A stretch of 64,000 nucleotides of DNA, taken from NCBI RefSeq assembly GCF_932526225.1, contig NC_064034.1, forward strand, positions 17,744,887 through 17,808,886, given 5' to 3'. The first letter of the stretch is position 1. Each line of letters begins with the position of its first letter. A program made the position numbers and the translations under genes. Origin of the DNA: Nematostella vectensis. Its lineage: Eukaryota; Cnidaria; Anthozoa; Actiniaria; Edwardsiidae. The notes below the pieces were generated by a model, which saw only the letters and a list, made by a program, of their open reading frames with translations, had not been told where the DNA came from and did not search any database. Shown piece after piece: positions 28,055-40,836 of this stretch.

Positions 28055-28690
28055 GTGGTATGATAATTCTGTAATAGTCTTGTAATCAAGAGAGCATAAG
28101 ATAAAAAAGGGACACTTTGGCAGTTCCCGTGCGCCATGTCGATTCCGAATCTGGCTATTTTTAGTAACCACCACCCCACCACTGCGCGTGAGGATTTGCT
28201 CCTTTTATTTCGTCCTACACCCCCGCGGGTTGCGTGTTGTTTTGCCAACTCGATAGGAATGATAAGAGATCATGTTAAATAACTCGGAAGAAGAAGACAA
28301 GTCTAACTTAAGTAAGCAAGATAGGCAAATATATTCACAGAAAGCTAAATCCCTGAATAGTTTGACTGTTTTGTTTGTCTGAGCGGCAAAGTCAAGTCAA
28401 GAAGAAAGAAAACACCGACGAGCGATAAAATGGCTGTGATACCGCGTTTGATTCAAATCCCGACTCCAGCTTGTATAATATACTTTAGTTATAGAAATGT
28501 CTTGAAACAACATAAAAAAAAGTACAGTAATATCTCCCTCTTTATTTTCTCACTATTAGAAAAGCTCAGATACTTCAGCTTGCTAAAAATAGCCAGGTTC
28601 GGAATCTGATGGGCCACCGTAGAATCGACATGGCGCGCGGGTAATACCAAAGCATGATCTCTTGTTTGTAATTTTGTAATAACCATGTTG
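28055..28690. mobile_element. Element with about 100-bp diverged terminal inverted repeats
   Basis: The left block contains GCGCCATGTCGATTC and GAATCTGGCTATTTTTAG. The right block contains their reverse complements with changes (CTAAAAATAGCCAGGTTC, GAATCGACATGGCGC), plus related CAAGAGA.CAT and ATTACAA tracts. The blocks are about 420 bp apart and inverted, as expected for an old non-autonomous DNA transposon or an inverted duplication. Confidence 0.6.
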
Positions 28691-29109
28691 GAATTATATG
28701 AAATAATAAAAAACACTTGGGCTCAAGCGCCGCTTTACAAGTCAAAATCCGTAACACAAAGTAGACTACTTATTAACTTTTGGGTCATTCTATTTACGAT
28801 ATTTCTGAAAAAAAAAAAAAGATTCATGGGGCTCGCCTGTTTGGTGTAGTGCTCTCCATCCAAAAGATGTCTGGCGGGTTGCCTGTGATTGTTTCTCACC
28901 CCTACCCCCCCCCCCCTCTCCCCCCAGTCTCTTTTCCGGCATGCGCAGAGAGCTCGCTGTGAATAATTTACTTGATTTCGGTTGTTGTGGTTATAGCTGT
29001 AGTTAGAACGCTTTGGAAAAAATAGATCCTATCTGTGTTAGAGGATCGCTGAACATCAGATCTTGACACTTCGCTTCAGCTCCAATGAAAGCAAACATCA
29101 AAAAGAGAA

Positions 29110-32100
29110 ATGAACGAGCAAGCTGAATGGGGTCCCGGTGACTTTCTCGCTCGTTACACAACCTATTCCTCACGTCCAAGCCCTGATAGAACCCTGGAGG
29201 ATGATAGATTCGCCTTTAATACTTCTCTTTCGCCATTTTCAAGTCCAGACAAGCAGTTTTGTCGGAGGGATAATGTTGATCAATGCATAGCCTTCTTGAA
29301 TCAGGTAAAGTACAACTTTTGAAGCCTTGTGTTTGAACCGTTCCAATTTTGGCGCGGTTTAGCGAAGGTCAATAAATTTGATTAGTTTATCAAATGAATG
29401 AACAGATGTGTTGTTGCATCCAGATTTACAAATGTTGAAAATAATACACATGTAAAAAAGAAACGTTAATTCTTGGAGTTGGCTAGAGTTGGGTAGATTG
29501 TGCTCCGAAATCCATCGGGTTACAAAAATTTATAAAATGTAAATAAAATTTGCATAGAATAATTTAACTTAGAGACTTGCAATCACTTAATAGTCTCATT
29601 AAATATTTGTAGAGCAAACAGAAACATCCAAAATTGTAGTTTAATGTGAGAGAAACTTTGTAAAAAAATAATTGTATGATATTGGGGAGGGGGGGAGGGG
29701 CAGGCTTAGGTTGTCTGGAAAACGGAATACCATATGAAGAAAAGGTGACCCAATTTCTGTAAGCTTATTCTATATTATCTTTGCAATTTATCTCATGCAA
29801 GAAATAATATCTATTTCCAGGAAGTTGGTATTCTTGGATTTCCTTCACTGTTTGCTAAGAATAGTAACAGTCACAAGCCTGGGTGTGAGGGCACTTTTGA
29901 CATCGTCAGACTGATCAACACCACTTATGAACTGCTACAGCTTCAACAACAGAATCAGAGAACACGGACATCACTTGAGGAGAGGTGAGGATAACCACTT
30001 CTTTTTCTTGTACGTGTTTGTCTTTCTCATTGTTTATTGTCTTCTACAGGAATCTGAGGTCAGAGTGTGATAATGAATTTCTTATTACCAGCCAAAACAG
30101 GCTTAAGGTTGGTTTTAATGAATCCTAAATTTGTTTTTGGGTTGTCAATTAAAAAGATCTAGATTCAGCTGTAGCAAAGCATTCTAATATAAAAACAATC
30201 ACATTATTTGCACTGTTTTTAGCATGTTTGGCTAATATAATTCCCTACAAACAGAGGCCTCTTTCTCTTTATTTCGCTGGACTGGCATTTTCTAATACAG
30301 AGAAAAGAGGCCTCTGCTCTCAGGGAAGCTGAGATACCATTTATGACAATCTGGGATTAGTCTAATTTTAATGTGACACCATAAGGAGAAACGAAATCTA
30401 ATCTGATCCACCCTTCATTTTTGGAAACTCTATAGGAACAGGTTGAAAGTTTACAGCGAGAGATAGCTCAGAGTCAAGAGAATGAAAGGCAATTGCAAGG
30501 GAGCATCAAGAAGCTGAAGGTTCAACTCAAGAATGAAACAGATGAGGTATGTTTATGTTATATGAAAAAAACCTAATTATGTAGTTTAACCTTGATTTTA
30601 TGATACTTAAACCATAGTTAGTAGATGGAGATTCCCTTTTACTATCTATGCTCTAACTATGCTCAAACTAACAATATCTTCTTGAAGTTCTGTGTTTTAC
30701 TGTATGTCTCCTGTAAGGACATTAGAAGCTAAGTATAGATGAAGGGCTCTCCATAGTTTTCTTCTTCTTTAAGATTTCACTCAGCTTGTATGAAAAGAAA
30801 ATCATTCTTTTTAAAACTCATGTTATTAAATTAGGTGCGAAGACTCAAGATGAATGCTGTTCAGCAAAAGAAGCAATTTGCACATGACAAGAAAAAGCAA
30901 GAAAGAGAAATGAACAAATTAAAAGAGAGAATGCATCAGGTTTGTTAGCTGTTTGAGTTCGTAGGGAGCACACTTGAAATTTGATTAATTTTTTTAATTC
31001 ATTTATTTCAAGATGTTATCTGATAGAAGTAATGAAAAGAGAATTGGCATGGAAATACTGAACTCCTTGCATAGAGCTGATGGCAAAAGAGCCACCTGGA
31101 AAACTGGACAAAGGTACTGATTACTCTTTATATATTGTATACTGCTGGAATGAACTTAAATACTATTTTAATACTGGTTTCCTATGCATCTGTTCTGGGT
31201 GTGGCCTGAGCTCCAGCAACGGCTGCTTTTAAGTTATTAAATGTTATTAAAATAACATTTCTTTCCAATAAACGACTGATCAACATTTAGTTTTCATATC
31301 TTGAAACCATTTGCACCAAAAAAATCGGCCAACCAGATTGTTTTTCTTATCCTGTAACACTTAAAACACTTATGGTTCTAATAAAATCTGGAGGAAAAAA
31401 ACCACACAACAATGATGCTTTGGTATGTGGAGAGTTTTTCTTCAGAAAACATTATAGAGCAGCATCGAGAGAAAAAAAATACAGATTTGAAGGGATGAAT
31501 CATCGCCAACAGTGCTAATCTCTAGCCGTTCTTTCCTGCTTTTTTTCTCAGTCAGTATTGTGCGGAACAAAAAAGGCAGTGTGATGGGTTCTTTACACCT
31601 GTACTATATAGCAAATTGTTGAATGAAATATCAATCAAGAAGGGTTATGTCAAGCATTCCATCAAAGGTTCCTAAAAAATGTATTCCTTTTGGAAAGGCT
31701 GTGAAGTCTTTTAGATCCATACCATTTGGGCAGGAAACCATTGACAAAAACTGAATTTGCTTGAGTGCACACACAAAAAATACTAAAAGTCAATTTTGTT
31801 TTACTTCCTTTTTTTGTGTGAATGAAAGAAGTAAGCTTCTCCAACCAGAACTCTGTATATCCTATGTTAATGCAGTTTAGTTAGCACAGGTACTATGAAT
31901 TTGGTAATTGTATTGTTGTAGGGATGAAAGAGAGATGTACAGTCTACTGGTGACAAATTATGAAGCAAGACAAAAGGTAAAAGGACAGAATTAGTTTTTG
32001 TTATTCAACAGCTCATGGTGTTTATATTTTTATTTCATATAGTTTTTTCCTGTAATTTGCATGGCACAAAAACACTGCTAAAATTAAAAACTGTCAATAT

Positions 32101-35100
32101 TAAAGTTTTCTTTCAAATACAAGAAAAAAAATGTGCAAAAGGGTGAGAAAGAAGAAATGTGTAAACAAATTACAGTGCACAAAAATTGACTTTTACAGTC
32201 CTTTTAAGCTAAATGTGCCGTAGTGGCATAACAAAATGTGTTCTCCTTTATATGTTATTGTGTGAATTTCTTTCTACCAATTATGTTGTTACATCACTAA
32301 TCTGCAACAGACTTATATGTATATTATTTAAAATGTTGTTTTTTTGATAAGAATGAGTACTCTTTCTTCTGAACTTTAGTTGAATGATACATTTTTCCTA
32401 ACATCCTAGGAACTAATGAAGGAAAACTGTGACTTGCGGGATTCCCTGCAGGATATGCAGACAGAGTTGGTCAGTCTATTGAATCAACAGCAGACACCCA
32501 TGTGCGACTCTGATTCAGAGGTGAGAGGTGATGCAGGCCCATGTCCAGAGGGGGGGAGGGGAGGGGTCCAGATCCCAATCTTCTCATGTAACAAAATGAG
32601 GTTGACTCTGTTGTTGGTAGTTGGAAGATAGTTTATTTTATACGTGCATTTGGATAGAAAACGTTTTTAGATGGACCTAGTTACCTACACCTAGAACTAA
32701 GTAAACCAATGTGTTAATTGTAAATTGTTTATTAAATTAATTTACAAGTCAATCAAAAATACCAAGATAGTTGTCAGAGTATTAACATTTTAGCCTTTAA
32801 TAAGACTTCTTCAGGGCAGAACAAGTTTTTAAAAGACGAAAATTCGGACAAGTCAACAGTATTTTGTAAAAATTAATTTACATGTGTTGGTTATTGTCAG
32901 GACTCTCTGTCAGTTCGCAGCCTCCCTGCCGGTCACTTTAACATGCCTTATGAACTCGTCAGAGAAGGTGTGTAAAATTGTTTTTTTTTTAATTGCATAT
33001 AATGCACCTATAGTATGTGTAGTAAAGTTTTTCTTTTGCTTCAGGCATTGAAAAAAGTCTTCGCGACAAGTGGCGGGTTTTAAGGTCTCGGTTAGACAGT
33101 GCGAATAAAGGCACACCATCTAAGTCACCAGCAAACTCATCTAATAACACGGAAATGGAAGAGACTATCACTAAGCTATCTCAACAGCTCGACAATTATC
33201 GGCATATTGTAGAGCAGCAGGAATCTCTCATTGAGGTGAGGATATTGTAGTACTCAATGGTACAAGTGTTCCTTAGTTTGTTTGTCTCATAAATTAGTTA
33301 TTGATACTGTTAGCTACCCCCTGACCAGGAAATGATGTGTAGGAAGAGGTTGCGACTATCATTAGCGTTCGTCACCTCGAAGCGGAACTTTTTCATCCAT
33401 AATTAGTAAAATTGTTGAAAGACTGCTGAAAAACGTAGAGATAAGGATGTATAGGGAAAAAATCACCAAGACGAGTCTGGTCGAGCATCGATGCTTGTCC
33501 AAAACATTTTTTTTTTATAATAGGCTCTATTTTGTGATAAACTTTTAATGCAAGTATTCCATGTTTATTTTACAGACACTTCAATCCAAGGAATCTGATG
33601 GTGGTGGCAACCCGCTTTTAGTGAGTACCTTTTTCTTGTACCCATTAATATACATTAACGTGTGTATAAATTACCCGATGACAAGAAAAAGTGCTTTCAT
33701 TTTTGAAGGATGACTCGCGAATGTGTGAGGAATGGGAACGGCTTCAACAGGAGCGAGCACTCTATGAGAAGCAAAAAGAGTCTTTCGATGAAGAGAGAAA
33801 GAACTTCACCGATGCTGCTGTCAAACTGGGCCATGAGGTAAGATTTCTTCGGACTGGAATGGAACTCGATGGTTTTTGCGTTTTGGAAAAGTGCATTCTT
33901 TAGCTCTTCCATATGCGCTATGATAGAGTAGATTAACTTTTGTTAGCTGGAGTCTATTCCTGTACTGTCCTTATGGTTGTTGCGTTTTTCTGAGCGTTTT
34001 TTAACTGATTTCTGTGTTGTCCCTCTCAGCGAAAGAAATTCGAGGAAGAGCGAACTGCGTACTATAAGCAACAGTTGATGATAACTCCGCAATCCCGGAC
34101 GTCGGCCAAGTCACGATGTACGGTCTTGTTCCCTTTCAGCCATCAAGTATACTAACCGTTTTTACTCACTCAAAAAAATGGTACCTGAGTCTGCCCAAGA
34201 CTTGATAAAAAAATAGTTGCTCCTAACCTCTGAAAAAACGTGCACAAGCACGTCAGCTGACGGATACGCCAGCTGACCGGTACGCCAGCTGACCGGTACG
34301 CCAGCTGACCGGTACGCCAGCTGACCGGTACGCCAGCTGACCGGTACTGGCGTAGCAAAGAAAAAAAAAAACGAAATGTTACTAGCCTCAGTTAAAGAAC
34401 TACCTGATTGAAGGTGCAATGACAGCATAACAGAATCATGACCACACGTTTTAGAAAAAATAATGTATTTTATTATTTATTATTTTTATTACTTTTTTTT
34501 TACTTTTTCGATTGTAGTTACATATTTGCAACATTAGTTCTAATACTCCAACGTCTTATATCAGCACCCGATGGCCGCACAAGTCCCCCGAAACTTCAGT
34601 TTAGCACGCCAATGTTCTCGCCTGCGCCCAGAAAGACCAGGGAAAACCGTGTGATCTTACCCCGCGAAGGACCCATAACCAGTCCGACGACAGAGGATTT
34701 GTACCACGCCCTTTCCATCAAAACACCCGCTTCTAGCGTCTTAAACGAGTACGTATATATACCCTCACCCACGCACTCTCCATCAAAATGCCCACTTCTA
34801 ACGTCATAAAATAAGGACGTATCTATACATCCCTTACCAACGCTAGCCCCTTGAAAAGACCCAATTCTCAGGACTTGTACGAGTAAGTCCCAATACACTA
34901 TCCAACAACGGGTAATGCAATTGTTATTATGTTATGTTGTGATCAAGTACTTGGATTGAAAGAAGTTGAACTTAGATCGGTGAATATTGTTTCTGGGATT
35001 ATCAATTTTTTTTAAAGATTTTAAAGCGATGTATTTACAAAAACTATCGAGCCCCCAATTCGGGCATCGAACACCCGAATATAAAGCCTTGCCATTTAAC

Positions 35101-35350
35101 CTATATTTTGTTGTGTAAGGTGATAAATTCTGGTGTTTTTATTCCGTGGCGATCTTATTACAGAACACCCAAGCTCCATCAAGCACCGTCGCCTTCTTGC
35201 GGACAGTACGATGGATCGTTCTCGAGTGGCTCTTTGTCAGAGACTAAAGAAAACCAACATAAAACAAGCGCGAAGAGCCTTAGGATCCACGAACATGCCG
35301 AGCAAGTAAAGCGAGCCTTGCAACTTAAGCAGAGCCCTTCGTGTGAATGA
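29110..35350 (+). CDS. SSX2IP: SSX2IP/ADIP-like centrosome and adhesion coiled-coil protein
   Basis: Exons: 29110-29304, 29821-29984, 30050-30107, 30436-30546, 30835-30939, 31013-31113, 31922-31976, 32410-32520, 32901-32967, 33045-33235, 33576-33620, 33709-33837, 34030-34117, 34565-34748, 35164-35350. They total 1791 nt, 596 residues, with consistent phases. In vertebrates the protein binds afadin and alpha-actinin and helps recruit material to centrosomes and centriolar satellites. Family signs: FLNQEVGILGFPSLF near residue 62, the coiled coil from about 100 to 225, the block RADGKRATWKTGQRDEREMY near 238-260, ELMKENCDLRDSLQDMQTEL at 264-283, and EEWERLQQERALYEKQKESF near 406. The Ser/Pro-rich tail after about 475 is poorly conserved. 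It ends PSCE with a TGA at 35348. The start ATG at 29110 gives the expected short N-terminus before the conserved block. Vertebrate length is about 614, so this looks complete. Confidence 0.92.
34252..34350 (+). repeat. 16-bp tandem array in SSX2IP intron 13
   Basis: About six copies of CGCCAGCTGACCGGTA. Each unit contains two 6-bp palindromes, CAGCTG and ACCGGT. It lies 134 bp into the intron. Confidence 0.95.
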
Positions 35351-35829
35351 AGAAACCAAAAAACAAGGGTGAAAACCCAAAAGCATGTAGACCAAGTGAA
35401 GCGAAATTTGCGACTCCAGCAGAGACTGCATGTGAATAAAGACAACAAAAAGCGTGAAAAGTCGTAGAATCCACGAGCTTGTAGATCAAAGGAAACGCGA
35501 TTCCTAACTCAAGCAGAGCATTTCGTATGATACCAAGACAACAGTCTTCTAAGTGCCACAATTGGATCAAGTTTTAACCAAGTTATAGAATGCTGTAAAT
35601 ACGCAGATGAGCAGGTTTTCGTTTAGACACATTAAAAGACAAAAATAGCAACCTAGATCTGCTTTGAAGGTGTTCCATATTTGCACCAGATGGTTGCGTT
35701 CAAATGAAATATGTATAAAGCCATGATATAAAGTGATTAGACGTTGATCAAAGCTTTGTACGGTTTAGCTGTAGCTTTTAAAACTTTACAGAAATGAACA
35801 TTCTTCTAAAACGCTATAGTTCTCTCCTA
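35351..35829. other. 3' flank of SSX2IP
   Basis: Contains decayed tandem copies of the SSX2IP last-exon tail: GTAGACCAAGTGAAGCGAAA and GACTCCAGCAGAG resemble the coding GAGCAAGTAAAGCGAGCC and CAACTTAAGCAGAG. About three copies of roughly 90 bp follow the stop, out of frame. Confidence 0.65.
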
Positions 35830-37160
35830 TACTTTTTATACAGCCTACTCCTGATAACCCCCCTTCTGATGACACCTCACTCCTGACAACACCCCACTGC
35901 TGATTACCCCTCCATCTTCTGATGACACCCCATCCTGGTAAGCTCCTTCTAATGACACCCATCTTCCGACAACACCCCACTGCTGATTACCCCCGCTCTC
36001 TTGTGACAACACCCTACTGCTGATTACCCCCGCTCTCTTGTGACAACACCCTACTGCTGATTACCCCCTCTCTCTTCTGATGACACCCCATCCTGGTAAG
36101 CTCCTTCTAATGACACCCATCTTCCGACAACACCCCACTGCTGATTACCCCCCTCTCTCTTCTGATGACACCCCATCCTGGTAAGCTTCTTCTAATGACA
36201 CCCATCTTCCGACAACACCCCACTGCTGATTACCCCCCTCCCTCTTCTGATGACACCCCATCCTGGTAAGCTCCTTCTAATGACACCCATCTTCTGACAA
36301 CACCCCACTGCTGATTACCCCCTCCCTCTTCTGATGACACCCCATCCTGGTAAGCTCCTTCTAATGACACCCATCTTCCGACAACACCCCACTGCTGATT
36401 ACCCCCCTCTCTTCTGATGACACCCCATCCTGGTAAGCTCCTTCTAATGACACCCATCTTCTGACAACACCCCACTGCTGATTACCCCCTCCCTCTTCTG
36501 ATGACACCCCATCCTGGTTAGCTCCTTCTAATGACACCCATCTTCCGACAACACCCCACTGCTGATTACCCCCCTCTCTTCTGATGACACCCCATCCTGG
36601 TAAGCTCCTTCTAATGACACCCATCTTCCGACAACACCCCACTGCTGATTACCCCCCCTCTCTTCTGATGACACCCCATCCTGGTTAGCTCCTTCTAATG
36701 ACACCCATCTTCCGACAACACCCCACTGCTGATTACCCCCCTCCCTCTTCTGATGACACCCCATCCTGGTAAGCTCCTTCTAATGACACCCATCTTCTGA
36801 CAACACCCCACTGCTGATTACCCCCTCCCTCTTCTGATGACACCCCATCCTGGTAAGCCCCTTCTAATGACACCCATCTTCTGACAACACCCCACTGCTG
36901 ATTACCCCTTCCCTCTTCTGATGACACCCCATCCTGGTAAGCTCCTTCTAATGACACCCATCTTCTGACAACACCCCACTGCTGATTACCCCCTCCCTCT
37001 TCTGATGACACCCCATCCTGGTTAGCTCCTTCTAATGACACCCATCTTCCGACAACACCCCACTGCTGATTACCCCCCTCTCTTCTGATGACACCCCATC
37101 CTGGTAAGCTCCTTCTAATGACACCCATCTTCCGACAACACCCCACTGCTGATTACCCCC
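35830..37160. repeat. Minisatellite block 1 between SSX2IP and CENP-P
   Basis: Long unit (about 120 bp in most copies) alternating CTTCTGATGACACCCCATCC, TGGTAAGCTCCTTCTAATGA, CACCCATCTTCCGACAACAC and CCCACTGCTGATTACCCCC. Copies differ by a few bases and by C-run length. Confidence 0.95.
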
Positions 37161-38350
37161 TCTCTCTTTTGACAACACCCCACTGCTGATTACCCCCCTC
37201 CCTCGTCTGATGACACCCACTCCTGACAACATCCCACTGCTGATTACCCCCTCCCTCTTCTGATGACACCCACTCCTGACAACATCCCACTGCTGATTAC
37301 CCCCTCCCTTGTCTGATGACACCCACTCCTGACAACATCCCACTGCTGATTACCCCCTCCCTCGTCTGATGACACCCACTCCTGACAACATCCCACTGCT
37401 GATTACCCCCTCCCTCGTCTGATGACACCCACTCCTGACAACATCCCACTGCTGATTACCCCCTCCCTCGTCTGATGACACCCACTCCTGACAACATCCC
37501 ACTGCTGATTACCCCCTCCCTCTTCTGATGACACCCACTCCTGACAACATCCCACTGCTGATTACCCCCTCCCTCTTCTGATGACACCCACTCCTGACAA
37601 CATCCAACTGCTGATTACCCCCTCCCTCTCTTGACAACACCCCACTGCTGATTACCCCCTCCCTCGTCTGATGACACCCACTCCTGACAACATCCCACTG
37701 CTGATTACCCCCTCCCTCGTCTGATGACACCCACTCCTGACAACATCCCACTGCTGATTACCCCCTCCCTCGTCTGATGACACCCACTCCTGACAACATC
37801 CCACTGCTGATTACCCCCTCCCTCGTCTGATGACACCCACTCCTGACAACATCCAACTGCTGATTACCCCCTCTCTCTTTTGACAACACCCCACTGCTGA
37901 TTACCCCCTCCCTCGTCTGATGACACCCACTCCTGACAACATCCCACTGCTGATTACCCCCTCCCTCTTCTGATGACACCCACTCCTGACAACATCCCAC
38001 TGCTGATTACCCCCTCCCTCTTCTGATGACACCCACTCCTGACAACATCCAACTGCTGATTACCCCCTCCCTCTCTTGACAACACCCCACTGCTGATTAC
38101 CCCCTCCCTCGTCTGATGAAACCCACTCCTGACAACATCCCACTGCTGATTACCCCTCCCTCGTCTGATGACACCCACTCCTGACAACATCCCACTGCTG
38201 ATTACCCCCTCCCTCTTCTGATGACACCCACTCCTGACAACATCCCACTGCTGATTACCCCTCCCTCGTCTGATGACACCCACTCCTGACAACATCCCAC
38301 TGCTGATTACCCCCTCCCTCTTCTGATGACACCCACTCCTGATAACATCT
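37161..38350. repeat. Minisatellite block 2, about 61-bp unit
   Basis: Unit of CTGATGACACCCACTCCTGA, CAACATCCCACTGCTGATTA, CCCCCTCCCTCGT. It shares its core with block 1 but lacks the TGGTAAGCTCC segment. At 37620-37640 and 38075-38090 short TCTCTTGACAACACCCCACTG units interrupt the order, giving a higher-order pattern of about 455 bp. Confidence 0.95.
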
Positions 38351-39214
38351 TGCTTCTGATAAAACCTCACTGCAGAAATCATCTTACACCTGATGACGCC
38401 CCACTCCTTAAAACATCTTACATCTGATGACACCCCACTCCTGATAACCCCCCTCTCTGATGACATCCTACTCATGACTGATAACACCCTACTCCTAAAA
38501 ACATCCCCTGATAAAACCCCACTTCTGATAAAATCTGACTCCTGATAAAACCTTGCTTCTGGTGACATGCTACTCCTGATAACACCCACATCTTGATAAC
38601 ATCTAACTCCACATAACTCCCTATTTGTTATGACACCCTATTCCTGACAACACCCCACTCCTGATAACACCCTGCTTTTGATAACACCCCAATCCTGATT
38701 GTATGTAAGTCTGAAATCGTCTTGCTATCCCAGACCCAGATCAAGGCTGTACCCAAAAAAAATTATTCAGGGAGGCAGGCCTCAGCTATGTTTTTTATTA
38801 GCTTTCGGGGCAGACACTTTTTCCATGTCTTTTGTAAAATTCCTGTTCTTCTAAGGGGGTAGCTGCCCCCTGTCCCCAAGCTATCTAATGCCCTGCAGAC
38901 TCAACCAACAGCATTTTGGAAAATACTGACCAACTAAATATAATCTCTTAGAGATCACTGCAGATATTTAATCGAAGAGCACACTAACTACTTGTACTGG
39001 TCAAATATTGTATTTCAATATATACTGTTATTACCTAAAATGAACTACTACTGTAAAGATCCCACTAAAAATTGATTTTTATCAAAGTCAATTACATCAA
39101 GGTCCCATTTGGTTTATACAAGATCTATATGCTCCATCAAACTTAGGAATAATCTATCACTTTAGCTAGCTATCAGCCAGAAGTCATCATATTTGCAAAC
39201 TTATAGAGCTGACT
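38351..39214. other. Decayed satellite edge and 3' flank of CENP-P
   Basis: To about 38700 the sequence is a degenerate CTGATAACACCCC-type repeat. Beyond that it is AT-rich with no supported feature up to the CENP-P stop. Confidence 0.6.
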
Positions 39215-40485
39215 TCAACTAATGGCCATACGAATGACAAGTTCTATTGCTTGCTCAATTCCTAGTCTTGATAATGTCTGTCTGAAGTCAGAAGGAACTG
39301 ACTGGCAAATGGAATCAAACTGTTTATCATTATTTCTCCCAGAACTGCAGACAACACAATCAATACAAGGTTCTGCGACTCCTGCACTACTCACTTCTAT
39401 CACCCAGCTGATAAGAAAGCTTAGACATTTTGAGAAAACAACAGTAAATTTTTGGCTTGCTTCTGGAGCCTTGAAAAGTAACACTTGTTGGGGGTACTTG
39501 GATTTAAAGTGACAAAAAGTCCTACAGCGGTGATGGTACCATTCACAATAATCCTTTAATCCTTGAAAGAAGGTCTGAAGATCACAATAATCACTGACAT
39601 ATGCTATGAAGTCAGTCAATTCTTGCACTACTAAAGCATTGTTGAGGTGAATATTTATCCCCAAAACACTAGCAGTTACTGGAGTTTCTTGGCTACCTGG
39701 AATAAAAAACAAGAACAAAGTCAATCACTAGCCAACATAGTTAGTAAATAACTATGTTGCCACAGATGTAGGCAGTATTTGCCTAAGATGCTGGACATAT
39801 CTTGTTGGGAGAATCTGCACCCTGAAGCATAAAACTGCAGAGTGCTCCCGCCCTCTACTACAATGATAAAAAATCATAGTAAAATTGTTATTAGTTGTAA
39901 ACAAAATTTTGACAGGCAAAGGAATTGAAAAAAAAAAGACCTCACAATAATGATGAAGCTACCATGAAGTTGCTTAAACTAACCTTCTTCCAGTCTTGAA
40001 ATCACATCAGATGGAATCTCTTTTTCTTCCACATCGAAACCAACTGTAAACTCGATCCCATTACACCATCCAGAAATACTACGTCTCCAAGTCCGGCATA
40101 TTCCGTTGTTGTTGTTGTTTTCATTCGAGGTAGTAAACAGCAAGTTTGATAAATTTTTGGTAATTTTGATCCCAGTTAACACTTCAAGTCTTTCAAAATT
40201 ACTCTGTAAGTCACTAATTTCTCTCTGTCTCTGTACCGTCGGTGTGGATTTAGCACTTCTCCTTGCAGTTTTTTCGACAGCAACAAGTTTTGAAGAAACT
40301 TCCCGCAATGCCTCAAGGCTAAAACACCCCGCATCTACAGTCTCCTGTGCTACAATATCTTCTTCCAGTTGAGAAATCTCTCCCTCGAGATCTCTTATTT
40401 CCTTAGAGTATGTATCTCTAATCTCAGAGGCGCTGTTTGTCTGTTCCCTCCGCCGTTTAATTCCTCTTCTCGAAGAATCCGCCAT
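39215..40485 (-). CDS. CENPP: Centromere protein P (CENP-P)
   Basis: Two exons on the minus strand, 40485-39984 and 39696-39215, with a 287-bp intron (donor GAAG/GTTAGT, acceptor TATTCCAG). Together they are 984 nt, 327 residues. CENP-P is a subunit of the CENP-O/P/Q/R/U complex of the constitutive centromere-associated network at kinetochores. Support: N-terminal basic and coiled-coil region (IRDLEGEISQLEEDI, about residues 25-40), the family block FERLEVLTGIKITKNLSNLL (about 99-118), the FFQGLKDYCEWYHHR core, and the C-terminal FRQTLSRLGIEQAIELVI. Human CENP-P is 288 residues, so this is slightly longer. The ATG at 40485 (ATGGCGGATTC) is preferred to an in-frame non-ATG extension. Sequence similarity in this family is low, but order and end motif agree. 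Confidence 0.85.
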
Positions 40486-40836
40486 TTTGATGTTTGGCGC
40501 CAAATCTCACCAGGAAACCACAGACTTCCCATGAAAACAGAAAATCTACTGGAAAAAACTCAGTAGGGATGGGAGGTAGGCACGGGCTAATAGCCATCAA
40601 TTATAGAAATAACGTAAGAAACTAAAGACTGTTAGAAGTATGTTTAATCAAAATCAATTGCAAATGGCAAGTAATAATTTTAGATTTATTCTTGACATGA
40701 AATTTACTAAATAATCTAAAAAATATTCTTTCCATTCCTACGGCCCTACCCCTCCCAACAGAGTATTTACACGATCGCGGGCTCAAGTATCATGGCGGTG
40801 GACAAAGTACAGAGTAAAACAAGGGCACACAACAAA
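40486..40836. promoter_or_regulatory. Probable bidirectional promoter of CENP-P and HSDL2
   Basis: Only 351 bp separate the two divergent start codons. Close to both starts lie ATGGCGG motifs (ATGGCGGATTC on minus, CATGGCGGTGG at 40791), like the YY1-type CCAT/ATGGCGG seen at many animal bidirectional promoters. The middle is AT-rich. Promoter role is inference. Confidence 0.55.

Larger units (their letters stand above)
26843..29109. other. Spacer between the Tctex1 gene and SSX2IP
   Basis: About 2.3 kb of AT-rich sequence with A/T-run low complexity around 27660-28020. It contains a poly-G element start at about 27270 and a large inverted pair at about 28060-28690. No exon is supported. Confidence 0.6.

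Noticed and set aside
27717-28248. Phe/Leu-rich minus-strand frames
   Set aside because: Arise from A-rich low-complexity DNA; no domain or splice support.
36230-38589. Minus-strand open frames of up to 211 codons
   Set aside because: They are translations of the minisatellite between SSX2IP and CENP-P; frame openness follows from the repeat.
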